A DNA stretch of 64,000 bases from Leptolyngbya sp. SIOISBB (GTDB lineage: Bacteria; Cyanobacteriota; Cyanobacteriia; Phormidesmidales; Phormidesmidaceae). A model generated the notes under the pieces. It was not told where the DNA came from. It saw nothing but the letters and a program-made list of their open reading frames with translations, and searched no databases. Position 1 is the stretch's first letter. Each line of letters opens with the position of its first letter. A program made the position numbers and the translations under genes. Of this stretch, positions 37,216-45,544 are shown one piece after another. The DNA is taken from assembly GCA_010671905.1 (NCBI GenBank), contig JAAHII010000001.1, positions 3,658,001 through 3,722,000 of the forward strand, in the 5' to 3' direction.

Positions 37216-38463
37216 ATGCGACCTTCAAATTCATCTGAACCCGCTACCCATCATGCCTTTCCCAAGGGCAGACGTATGAAGACCTACGGTGTATTAACCC
37301 TATTGGGCACCAGTGCTTTGGTGCTGTTTAATCACACCACCCCTTCGGAAGCGCGCCTATCAGCTTGGCTGCAGACCGAGCTGCCGCCGCTGGCTCAAGA
37401 TGTTTCGGTAACAGTTGCTCAAGTATCGTCGCCCGCCTTCCAGAGTACGAGTTTTATTGCTGACGCGGTAGAACGAGTGGGGCCTTCGGTGGTGCGCATT
37501 GATGCCTCACGAACGGTGGTTCAACGCAACCCAGAAATTTTTGGTAGTCCCTTCTTTCGAGAGTTCTTTGGCGATTTTGGGGGCGTTCCGCAACAACCCC
37601 GCACTCGCGTTGAACGAGGGACCGGATCAGGTTTCATTATTGATGCTGAGGGGCTCATTCTGACCAATGCCCACGTGATCGAAGGGGCCGATCGAGTGCT
37701 GGTCACGCTCAAAGATGGTCGGGAGCTCACGGGCGAAGTGCTAGGCGAAGATCGCCTGACCGATCTAGCCGTGATTCGCGTTGAGGCCTCTGGATTGCCG
37801 ACGGTGACTTTAGGCGATTCTGAACAATTGCGTCCGGGGGAATGGGCGATCGCGATCGGCAATCCACTCGGACTCGACAATACGGTGACCGCTGGCATTA
37901 TCAGTGCCACGGGACGATCTAGCACTCAAATCCGCGTGCCTGATAAGCGGGTCAGCTTTATCCAAACCGATGCGGCGATCAATCCCGGTAATTCTGGGGG
38001 GCCATTGCTGAATGAGCAGGGACAGGTCATCGGCGTAAATACCGCGATCATCGGGGGTGCCCAGGGCTTAGGCTTTGCCATCCCCATTAATGCGGCGCAA
38101 GAAATTGCCCGTGAACTGATTGCCAACGGCAAGGTTGACCATCCTTATATCGGCATCCAGATGCGATCGCTCACCCCTGCTCTCCGTGAGATCTTAAACA
38201 GTCAAAATTCTCGGGAGCTGCAAATCTCCGCCAATAGTGGTGTGGTGGTGCTTGGTATACAAGCCAATTCCCCAGCGGCTCAGGCCGGGTTGCGCCCTGG
38301 CGATGTGATTCAATCACTGGGCGGCCAAACGATTCAAAATGCGGAAGCTGTCCAAACCATCGTGCAAGATACCAATATTGGTGAGCCGTTGGTGGCAGTG
38401 ATTGATCGCCAGGGACGGCAGCTTGAAGTGACGTTGCGTCCGGCGGCTTTACCGATTCGATAA
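37216..38463 (+). CDS. HtrA/Deg-family trypsin-like serine protease (HhoA/HhoB/HtrA-like)
   Basis: The 415-residue product has an N-terminal membrane/signal segment (TYGVLTLLGTSALVLFNHT, about 23-41). The protease domain has its triad in TNAHVIEGADRV (His), EDRLTDLAVIRV (Asp) and INPGNSGGPLL (Ser). One PDZ domain ends the protein (about 310-410; GVVVLGIQANSPAAQAGLRPGDVI). These proteases degrade misfolded proteins in the periplasm or thylakoid lumen. The start may be ATG 37276 instead, which puts the hydrophobic segment nearer the N-terminus. Confidence 0.94.
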   Translation: MRPSNSSEPATHHAFPKGRRMKTYGVLTLLGTSALVLFNHTTPSEARLSAWLQTELPPLAQDVSVTVAQVSSPAFQSTSFIADAVERVGPSVVRIDASRTVVQRNPEIFGSPFFREFFGDFGGVPQQPRTRVERGTGSGFIIDAEGLILTNAHVIEGADRVLVTLKDGRELTGEVLGEDRLTDLAVIRVEASGLPTVTLGDSEQLRPGEWAIAIGNPLGLDNTVTAGIISATGRSSTQIRVPDKRVSFIQTDAAINPGNSGGPLLNEQGQVIGVNTAIIGGAQGLGFAIPINAAQEIARELIANGKVDHPYIGIQMRSLTPALREILNSQNSRELQISANSGVVVLGIQANSPAAQAGLRPGDVIQSLGGQTIQNAEAVQTIVQDTNIGEPLVAVIDRQGRQLEVTLRPAALPIR

Positions 38464-38623
38464 GTCAGCCCAGACGTTTGGGGAAGGTCGATTGGCTAGA
38501 AGGTAACAAGCCTGCTCCTCGCGATTTTGTTGCCAAATGGAACAACTCTGGCACGATGAAGTGAGATGGGGCAGAGTATTCATAACAACGATTACAGCAG
38601 CATTTGCAATGTGGCCTTTTGTG

Positions 38624-39184
38624 ATGCGTCGAAAACAGCTATCTGTCCTGACTTTGGGTGATCCTCGGTTGCGGCTCGCTGCCCAACCCGTGGAAAACAT
38701 TGACGATCGCCTGCAGCAACTCATCAATAATTTGCTATGGACTGCCGAGAAAGCGAATGGAGTGGGCATTGCGGCACCCCAAGTGGGTGAATCGCTGCAG
38801 CTCTTTATCGTGGCGTCTTATCCAAATCTCCGGTATCCCCATGCTCCCCGCATGCAACCAACTCCCATGATTAACCCTCGCATCATGGCGCATTCTGATG
38901 AGCAGGTGATCGGTTGGGAAGGCTGCCTGAGTGTTCCAGACCAACGAGGGCAGGTCGATCGCTGGCGAGAAATTGAAGTGGAATATCGCGATCTGCACGG
39001 CCATCTGAAACGTCAGGTTTTTACGGATTTTGTGGCTCGTATCTTTCAGCACGAACTCGATCATCTCCAGGGGACGGTGTTTGTCGATCACGTGGATGAT
39101 CCCGTAACGCTGCTGACCGATGCCGAATATTTTGCTCAGTTAGACAGTATGCCGGTCATTGCTGGTCCATCAGAGCAGGCTTAA
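38624..39184 (+). CDS. def: Peptide deformylase
   Basis: The ATG at 38624 (MRRKQLSVLTLGDPRLR) gives 186 residues; an earlier start at 38537 would add an unlikely tail. The three metal-site motifs are all present: GVGIAAPQVG, WEGCLSVPDQRG and FQHELDHLQG. It removes the formyl group from N-terminal methionine of new proteins, using Fe(II)/Zn held by Cys and two His. It is a type-1-like enzyme. Confidence 0.94.
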   Translation: MRRKQLSVLTLGDPRLRLAAQPVENIDDRLQQLINNLLWTAEKANGVGIAAPQVGESLQLFIVASYPNLRYPHAPRMQPTPMINPRIMAHSDEQVIGWEGCLSVPDQRGQVDRWREIEVEYRDLHGHLKRQVFTDFVARIFQHELDHLQGTVFVDHVDDPVTLLTDAEYFAQLDSMPVIAGPSEQA

Positions 39185-39210
39185 CTGACCCAAGCTGAGG
39201 AGTGGCGTTG

Positions 39211-39660
39211 ATGAGTCAATGGTGGATTGACAAACCCTGCTTACTGGGGATCCACAACCCCACCAATCGTGAACTCGAACAGCTCTACTCAGAGGGGTTC
39301 AGCGTTTTGGTGTCGTTTTTGCAAGCTGCAGAACAAAGGCCTTGCTATGACATCCCTCATATTGAAGCCTGGGGTTATAAGCGCTATACCATTCCAGTCA
39401 AAGATTTTGCCCCCCCTACTTTGGCGCAACTTGAGCAGTTCATCAATTTGGTAAACCAAACCCTACCCGATGCGAAGATGATCATTCATTGCGGGGGTGG
39501 TAGTGGTCGGACCGGCACCTTTGCGGCGGCGTACTGGGTGGCGAAAGGGATGACTGCTGCAGACGCGATTAAACTTGTCCGCCAAGCGCAACCCCATGCG
39601 GTTGAAACCATTGAACAACAAGGAGCCGTGGCCAGTTATGAAAAGCAACTCCAGTTTTAG
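39211..39660 (+). CDS. Dual-specificity protein tyrosine phosphatase
   Basis: The ATG at 39211, with GAGGAG upstream, is preferred over a GTG at 39202; it gives 149 residues. The active-site loop is IIHCGGGSGRTGTFAA (HCx5R, Cys and Arg present). A general-acid Asp is in VKDFAPPT. It belongs to the DSP fold and likely dephosphorylates phosphotyrosine, phosphoserine or a nucleotide. It is placed between def and rph on the same strand (26 and 95 bases apart), possibly one operon. Confidence 0.85.
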   Translation: MSQWWIDKPCLLGIHNPTNRELEQLYSEGFSVLVSFLQAAEQRPCYDIPHIEAWGYKRYTIPVKDFAPPTLAQLEQFINLVNQTLPDAKMIIHCGGGSGRTGTFAAAYWVAKGMTAADAIKLVRQAQPHAVETIEQQGAVASYEKQLQF

Positions 39661-39755
39661 GCGACTCTCAATCTTGATTGTTCGCCGCTCGTCCTGCTAA
39701 CTGGCTATTATTCTCATGTATTCTGAGTGAGGTTTGGCAAATTGAGGCAGCATCG

Positions 39756-40475
39756 ATGGCATGGCAGCGTCCTGATGGTCGACAAGCAAACGAACTGCGA
39801 CCGGTTTCTTTTGAGTTAGATTTCACGCGGTTTGCTGCCGGTTCTGTCTTGACCCGTTGTGGCAATACCCAAGTCCTTTGCACCGTTTCTATTGAAGATC
39901 GGGTGCCGCCGTTTCTCCGCGATTCGGGTCGGGGCTGGCTGACTGCCGAATACCGTATGTTGCCGGGGGCGACACCAGAACGGCAGCGGCGGGAACTGAT
40001 GAAGCTGTCGGGCCGCACCCAAGAAATTCAAAGATTGATTGGCCGCAGCCTGCGATCGACCCTGGACTTTGGTGCGTTGGGTGAACGCACGATCACCATT
40101 GATGCGGATGTTTTGCAAGCTGATGCTGGCACCCGTACGGCCTCCATTACCGGTGGCTATGTGGCACTAAAACACGCGTTGACGAAGCTGGTCGCCGCAG
40201 GCGAACTCGCGGCTATGCCGTTAGCGAATGAAGTTGCGGCGATTTCTGTCGGCATTGTCGAAGGGGAAGCGCTGCTCGATCTGAAATATGAAGAGGATGT
40301 GGCCGCTGCCGTTGATTGCAATGTGATCCTGAATGGCAATTTAGACATCATTGAAGTGCAGGGCACGGCAGAAGAAGGCAGCTACTCGCGATCGCAACTG
40401 AATGAGCTGCTCGATCTAGCCGAAACAGGAATCCAAGATTTGCTCGTTCAGCAACGTCAGGTGTTTGATGATTAA
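39756..40475 (+). CDS. rph: Ribonuclease PH
   Basis: The ATG at 39756 ([19 protein letters not shown]) gives 239 residues, the usual length. It carries the phosphorolytic RNase PH signature [28 protein letters not shown] and [18 protein letters not shown]. It trims nucleotides from the 3' end of tRNA precursors using phosphate, forming a hexamer. The preceding 95 bases contain its likely start region; an earlier in-frame ATG at 39678 would add 26 residues unlike the family. Confidence 0.95.
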   Translation: MAWQRPDGRQANELRPVSFELDFTRFAAGSVLTRCGNTQVLCTVSIEDRVPPFLRDSGRGWLTAEYRMLPGATPERQRRELMKLSGRTQEIQRLIGRSLRSTLDFGALGERTITIDADVLQADAGTRTASITGGYVALKHALTKLVAAGELAAMPLANEVAAISVGIVEGEALLDLKYEEDVAAAVDCNVILNGNLDIIEVQGTAEEGSYSRSQLNELLDLAETGIQDLLVQQRQVFDD

Positions 40476-40845
40476 AGCCAGTGAGAGGGATCAGTAACTG
40501 TCAGTTGGATGACTAGAACTGCTGACCAATTTGACTGGGCAAAAAATGTCATGAAAGCGCAACTCTTAGGAGCCCACAATGGCTCAAGTGATGGCGCATA
40601 AAGTGTCGGGATATCAATCTAATGCAGGGGACAGCAGGCGATTCCTGTCGGTTTATCCTGCTACCTAGCATTGTCTCAATAGTTTGCCTGTAAAGAATTT
40701 CAAGGATCTCATAAAGAGAACCCCGGCATTCATATTGGTGCCAGATGAATCTCGTACTATAGTGAAAGTCTTACCTGCTACTTTGTACTTCTCAACAGTT
40801 TCGTACGGCACAAATTAGCAACAACTTTTGCCCACTTAAGTACGT
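40476..40845. other. Intergenic region upstream of acetolactate synthase
   Basis: A 370-base gap that should include the ilvB promoter. I searched it for a leader peptide or T-box-like structure and found neither clearly. No repeat copy. Confidence 0.35.
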
Positions 40846-42711
40846 GTGTTCACAAATTCCATGACAACTTCTGTTACAGCACTTGATAACGTGACGACTC
40901 AACGAGTGACTGGTGGCTTTGCGCTCATCGATAGCCTTGAACGTCATGGGGTTGAGCATATTTTCGGGTATCCAGGTGGCGCCATTCTGCCCGTGTATGA
41001 CGAGCTATACAAAGCAGAAGAGCGAGGGGGCATTAGTCATATTTTGGTGCGGCACGAGCAGGGGGCTTCTCACGCGGCTGATGGCTATTCGCGGGCGACG
41101 GGTAAAGTCGGTGTCTGTTTTGGTACCTCGGGTCCCGGGGCGACGAACTTGGTGACGGGGATCGCGACGGCCGCGATGGACTCGATTCCCATGGTGGTGA
41201 TTACGGGGCAGGTTCCGCGTCCAGCGATCGGCACTGATGCCTTTCAAGAGACGGATATCTTTGGCATTACGCTTCCGATCGTGAAGCATTCCTACGTCGT
41301 GCGATCGCCCAAAGATATGGCCAAGGTGGTGGCCGAAGCATTTTACATTGCCCAAAGTGGGCGTCCTGGTCCTGTGCTCATCGACGTTCCCAAAGATGTG
41401 GGTCTAGAAGAGTTTGATTACATTCCCGTCGAGCCGGGAGATGTGCATCTCCCTGGTTTTAAGCCAACAGTGAAGGGCAATCCTCGGCAAATTGATCATG
41501 CCATTCGGCTGCTGCGCCGGGCCAAGCAGCCGCTACTTTATGTGGGTGGCGGTGCCATTACCGCTGGTGCTCATACTGAAATCAAGGAATTAGCGGAGTA
41601 CTTTGCCATTCCTGTGACGACGACGTTGATGGGTAAAGGGGCTTTTGACGAGCATCATCCACTAGCAGTCGGCATGTTGGGGATGCATGGTACGGCCTAT
41701 GCGAACTTTTCCGTGAGTGAATGTGATTTGTTGATTGCCGTCGGTGCGCGCTTTGACGATCGCGTGACCGGCAAGCTCGATGAGTTTGCCTCACGGGCTA
41801 AGGTGATTCACATCGACATTGACCCGGCAGAGGTGGGCAAAAATCGCATTCCTAACGTCCCCATCGTGGGCGATGTGCGCCGCGTTTTGCAAAATTTGCT
41901 CAAGCGCTTGCATGAAGCTAATAAGCCTGCTGATCCTGAACAAACTCGGGCCTGGCGCGATCGCATTCAGCGTTGGCGTGAAGATTACCCACTGGTTGTG
42001 CCGACCTATGACGACATGATTTCTCCTCAAGAGGTGATTGTGGAATTATGTCGCCAAGCACCCCAGGCTTACTACACTACGGATGTTGGTCAGCACCAAA
42101 TGTGGGCGGCACAGTTCCTCAAAAATGGTCCGCGTCGTTGGATCTCAAGCGCGGGGCTCGGCACCATGGGCTTTGGTATGCCCGCCGCGATGGGGGTGCA
42201 GGTGGCTCATCCTGATGAGGTGACGATTTGCATCAGCGGTGATGCTAGCTTCCAGATGAATCCTCAGGAGCTAGGAACCTTGGCGCAATACGGTATTAAT
42301 GTCAAAACCGTCATCATCAACAATGGCTGGCAAGGGATGGTCCGTCAGTGGCAGCAAGCTTTCTATGGGGAACGCTATTCATCCTCTAATATGCAGTCTG
42401 GGATGCCGGATTTTGAAATGTTGGCTAAAGCCTACGGTGTTAAAGGCATCGTGGTACAAGACAAAGCTGATTTGCAAACTGCGATCGCTGGAATGCTCGC
42501 CTACGATGGCCCGGTTTTGATGGATGTCCACGTGCGTAAAGATGAGAATTGTTACCCCATGGTGGCTCCGGGTAAAAGTAATGCCCAGATGCTAGGACTG
42601 CCGCAAAAATCTCCGGATGTGCAAACCATTGAGCTGATGTACTGCAGCAACTGTGGCGCTAAAAATCCCTCTAGTCACACTTTCTGCCCGGAGTGTGGCA
42701 CGAAGCTTTAG
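40846..42711 (+). CDS. ilvB: Acetolactate synthase large subunit with C-terminal zinc ribbon
   Basis: The 621-residue enzyme joins two pyruvates (or pyruvate and 2-oxobutyrate) in branched-chain amino-acid synthesis. The start is GTG 40846 or ATG 40861. The N-terminal TPP half has [18 protein letters not shown] and the TPP-binding region reads [20 protein letters not shown]...INN. After the usual end (about 595) it carries a C-terminal extension with two CxxC pairs: YCSNCGAKN...FCPECGTKL. The ribbon is unusual for the enzyme; I cannot tell whether cyanobacterial orthologues share it. No small subunit gene is adjacent. Confidence 0.95.
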   Translation: MFTNSMTTSVTALDNVTTQRVTGGFALIDSLERHGVEHIFGYPGGAILPVYDELYKAEERGGISHILVRHEQGASHAADGYSRATGKVGVCFGTSGPGATNLVTGIATAAMDSIPMVVITGQVPRPAIGTDAFQETDIFGITLPIVKHSYVVRSPKDMAKVVAEAFYIAQSGRPGPVLIDVPKDVGLEEFDYIPVEPGDVHLPGFKPTVKGNPRQIDHAIRLLRRAKQPLLYVGGGAITAGAHTEIKELAEYFAIPVTTTLMGKGAFDEHHPLAVGMLGMHGTAYANFSVSECDLLIAVGARFDDRVTGKLDEFASRAKVIHIDIDPAEVGKNRIPNVPIVGDVRRVLQNLLKRLHEANKPADPEQTRAWRDRIQRWREDYPLVVPTYDDMISPQEVIVELCRQAPQAYYTTDVGQHQMWAAQFLKNGPRRWISSAGLGTMGFGMPAAMGVQVAHPDEVTICISGDASFQMNPQELGTLAQYGINVKTVIINNGWQGMVRQWQQAFYGERYSSSNMQSGMPDFEMLAKAYGVKGIVVQDKADLQTAIAGMLAYDGPVLMDVHVRKDENCYPMVAPGKSNAQMLGLPQKSPDVQTIELMYCSNCGAKNPSSHTFCPECGTKL

Positions 42712-42740
42712 CGCTGAGATAACGAACATCCACATCCGAT

Positions 42741-42776
42741 AAAAAGGAGAACAAACAAGTGTTTGCTCTCCTTTTT
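42741..42776 (+). terminator. Terminator after ilvB
   Basis: AAAAAGGAGAACAAAC pairs with GTTTGCTCTCCTTTTTT (one bulge) around a short AAGT loop; the plus strand ends in a T-run. It lies 30 bases after the ilvB stop. Confidence 0.75.
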
Positions 42777-42913
42777 TATGAACGCCAACCGTAACTAAAT
42801 GGTTAGTTGAGGCTGTATACCGATTCTCTAAAATCGAGCTACACATCCTGCCCCCCTTCACCCTTGCCCCGTAGCCCTCCACTACAAGCTGGATCTATTC
42901 TGGAGAACTGGTG

Positions 42914-43972
42914 TTACTCTCGCTCAGGATCGGCGGCTAACAGCTGCAACCGCACCATATGAGACAGAGGACTTTCAGGATCGCCGAGTTGGACTTCTAA
43001 GGTTTGGCTCGTCAAAGGTTCTAAATGGCTGAGGAGGCTACGGAGGTTGGGGGTACTCGCACCACTATCGACAAATACCCGTTCTGCGAGCTTGTTCATC
43101 TGGGTCCAAGCGCCATAGAGTTTGGCGGTGGCCTGTTCGAGCTGAGCCGCTTGCTTGACCAGATCAGCGGTGGCATTCAGACAGCCGATGCGGAGCGCTT
43201 CTTCTAGTGCTTGCTCCAAATCCAGATTGTCACTGTTGAGGGCTTGCACCTGCACCGCGGCTTCCAGATATTTGGCGAGGTAACGCGCTTCTGCCGTGAC
43301 CTGTTTGAGGGTATCGATGTCAGGATTCAGCATCACTTCCGTCTTCAGGGTTTCCTGATGGGGCGGCGGCAGCTTTTGCATTTCTTTGACTAACGGCGCG
43401 AGGTAGCGGGTAGGAATCGTATTATTCGCCGCTTTTTCCTTCAGTTCTGTGGGCAGCAAATCGGAACTCATCGCTGTCCATTCGTCCGAGATTTGACGCA
43501 CTTCACGACGGGTAATGTGTTCGCCCCGTTGAGCGGCATCGCTGACCAACTGCTGCACTTCTGGTGCTGATTGGGCGGTTTCGACAAAGGCGCGTTTGCT
43601 GAAGTTATTGACCGCTTGGGGCTCTAACATGCCTTCTTGGAGCAGGGTGTCGGCGCTGTCCGCCAATTCAATCAATGAGTAGGCCTGACTTTTGGTGATC
43701 TCGCGCTCGCGTAACCAATTCAAAAAGCCGGTACCGCGGCCATCGCCCCTCCGCTTTTCACGATCTCGCACGGTGCGCAAAATTCGGCCTCGCCAGATAT
43801 CGGTTTGCAGGTCAAAGCGATCGCACACTTGCCAAGCATTTTCGATCTGCTGCTGAAACTCATACTCTGATAAGTTTTCATCTTCTGGATTGGGCAACTG
43901 AAACGTCAAATCAGTACTGGGGTCAAGGGCCGCAGTGATTTGATCAGCAGCAGGGCGAGAGGCAGCGTTCAT
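42914..43972 (-). CDS. Hypothetical protein, possibly DNA-binding
   Basis: The 352-residue, entirely soluble and mostly helical protein has a central segment GFLNWLREREITKSQAYSLIELADSAD (about 82-108) that resembles the helix-turn-helix of ParB/KorB/DUF3102-like proteins. Acidic helices follow (about 195-300), and the tail is predicted as disordered. I do not recognise it further. Nothing nearby (chromosome partition or plasmid genes) supports a partition role, so DNA binding is a guess from the segment only. Confidence 0.7.
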   Translation of the reverse strand: MNAASRPAADQITAALDPSTDLTFQLPNPEDENLSEYEFQQQIENAWQVCDRFDLQTDIWRGRILRTVRDREKRRGDGRGTGFLNWLREREITKSQAYSLIELADSADTLLQEGMLEPQAVNNFSKRAFVETAQSAPEVQQLVSDAAQRGEHITRREVRQISDEWTAMSSDLLPTELKEKAANNTIPTRYLAPLVKEMQKLPPPHQETLKTEVMLNPDIDTLKQVTAEARYLAKYLEAAVQVQALNSDNLDLEQALEEALRIGCLNATADLVKQAAQLEQATAKLYGAWTQMNKLAERVFVDSGASTPNLRSLLSHLEPLTSQTLEVQLGDPESPLSHMVRLQLLAADPERE

Positions 43973-44102
43973 AGACTCTGGAATAACAGCACAGGGTCAA
44001 CATTCTCCCATGAGATGTTGGTGAATTCCTGCCTGGGTGATCACGCATCTCGGGCAAAGCCGGTCGCGATCGCCCTACAGCACATCAACTACCCGCCTAA
44101 AA

Positions 44103-44137
44103 CAAGCCCCCTTACCGTCATGCGGTAAGGGGGCTTG
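44103..44137 (-). terminator. Strong terminator for the minus-strand gene
   Basis: A 15-bp perfect stem (CAAGCCCCCTTACCG 44103-44117 with CGGTAAGGGGGCTTG 44123-44137, loop TCATG). Reading the minus strand, the stem is followed by TTTTAG, a T-rich tail. It lies 27 bases beyond the stop of the 44165-44425 gene, so it terminates that transcript before the 42914-43972 gene. Confidence 0.85.
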
Positions 44138-44164
44138 CGTCTCATTCAGGGGATGCTCAACCCT

Positions 44165-44425
44165 TTATTTCAGAGTTGACTCTTGCAAAGGACTGTATGC
44201 CAAGTAAGGCTTCGACTGCTGATTTAAGGTGTGACCTTTCTGCTGCTTGATCGATTTGACGACAGCTTTGCGAACAATATTGGGGAGCGTAATGGGCCAA
44301 ATCGATGCGGCAAACGCAATAAATAACCATGCCTGCAGGTCATCCTTACGGGCATTATCGTCCTGATAAAACTTGGTTGAGATAAAGCTAAAGACCAAAG
44401 CGGCGGTGGCGGAATAGATCAACAT
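44165..44425 (-). CDS. Small membrane protein of unknown function
   Basis: The 86-residue product has two hydrophobic segments (about 1-17, LIYSATAALVFSFIST, and about 32-52, AWLFIAFAASIWPITLPNIV), then a basic, polar tail. It is a small inner or thylakoid membrane protein. I have no family. It has its own terminator at 44103-44137. Confidence 0.65.
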   Translation of the reverse strand: MLIYSATAALVFSFISTKFYQDDNARKDDLQAWLFIAFAASIWPITLPNIVRKAVVKSIKQQKGHTLNQQSKPYLAYSPLQESTLK

Positions 44426-44828
44426 GGTTAGGTGATGATGACTAAATGGTAGACGTGATTAAGCGAGATTAAAGTGATTTCACTTAAGAAACTTGATAGG
44501 ACCTAGGGAGCTTTTAAGTCCCTCGCCTGTGCTGTCAAGGTCTGTCTGTTTCCGTATATCAGTTAATGTAGTTGATCCGAGGATGGACTCCCGTCCGTTG
44601 AAATGCGGAAAGATTGTGCCCTAACCGCCGAGCACAGTCGCGGTTCTACGAGCGACTACGGAAGCAGGGCTCAGGTGTGAGGCTGCTATTGGCTTGAGAG
44701 CTCGAAATTGTGATGAGGTCTGGAATTTGATGCCGACACGAAACATGTTTAGGCAGCTCCATCAAACCGGCGATCGCTCCCTTAACCACATGCCATTGGC
44801 CACATCCACTTTGCGCGGGCGATCGCAG
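44426..44828. other. Intergenic region downstream of the hydrolase operon
   Basis: About 400 bases with no convincing gene or repeat copy on either strand. A short frame at 44694-44891 overlaps the lysozyme gene end and looks spurious. Confidence 0.35.
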
Positions 44829-45530
44829 CTACAGAAAAACTGTGTAGTCTTCGCTGAGGTACAAAGCCCGCTCGGCTCTACGACGCCGTAATAGACCAGG
44901 TAAAAATTGACCGCCCGCATTGACCCAACGCAAAAACTCGTCCGCTGCCCCAGCAAAATCACCGGCGTTATGCTTCCGGAGCAGAGTGGAATCTCGATAG
45001 GCTCCTAAGCCGACGTTGAAGGCAAATGACACCATGGCTGAATATTGATCAGAGTTGGTCGCGATCGTCAGTCCTCGGGTGACCCCGGCCTCAAATAAAT
45101 CCAAATCTCGGCGCAAAATTTCATCTGCTTCCGCTTCGGTAATCACCATGCCTGGAACGACCTGGGGCGGCCCCGCCATCGAAGTGTGGCCATAACCAAT
45201 GGTCCAAATGCCGACCGAGTCTTGGTAGGCTTGCAGCTCTAAGCCTTCAAAACTTTTGACGATAATAATGCCATCTTCGTTGATCTGGCCGGTGGTCGGC
45301 GGTGGCGCGGGTGGATCAGGTATGGGTTCGGGTTCAGGAGCGCCCGTGCCCATCGAAAAGGTGATGGCCGTGGGGGCATCAGGACGCATCAGCCATTGCT
45401 CTAGCGCGGTGGCATCGGCAACTTGTTCTTGAGGATTAGTCGAAGAGGGATATTTGGTCAGGCGCGAAATCCAGTACCCACCCTCCATCAGATAAAACGC
45501 TTTGTCAGTTTCTTTAATCCAAGTGCCCAT
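44829..45530 (-). CDS. GH24 (T4-type) lysozyme with shared N-terminal domain
   Basis: The start at 45530 (ATGGGCACTTGG, with GGGGAG upstream) gives 233 residues. Residues 1-65 (MGTWIKETDKAFYLM...MGTGAPEPEP) match the N-terminus of the M15 protein directly upstream. The rest is a phage-type lysozyme: FEGLELQAYQDSVGIWTIGY holds the Glu, Asp and Thr in the same spacing as the T4 lysozyme triad. It should cleave the glycan strand of peptidoglycan. There is no signal peptide, so how it reaches the wall is unknown. Its start is 14 bases after the stop of the M15 gene. Confidence 0.9.
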   Translation of the reverse strand: MGTWIKETDKAFYLMEGGYWISRLTKYPSSTNPQEQVADATALEQWLMRPDAPTAITFSMGTGAPEPEPIPDPPAPPPTTGQINEDGIIIVKSFEGLELQAYQDSVGIWTIGYGHTSMAGPPQVVPGMVITEAEADEILRRDLDLFEAGVTRGLTIATNSDQYSAMVSFAFNVGLGAYRDSTLLRKHNAGDFAGAADEFLRWVNAGGQFLPGLLRRRRAERALYLSEDYTVFL

Positions 45531-45544
45531 GATCGATGTCTCCC

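Noticed and set aside
40476-40845. Possible leader peptide or attenuator before ilvB
   Set aside because: No run of branched-chain codons in a short frame and no clear alternating hairpins were found.
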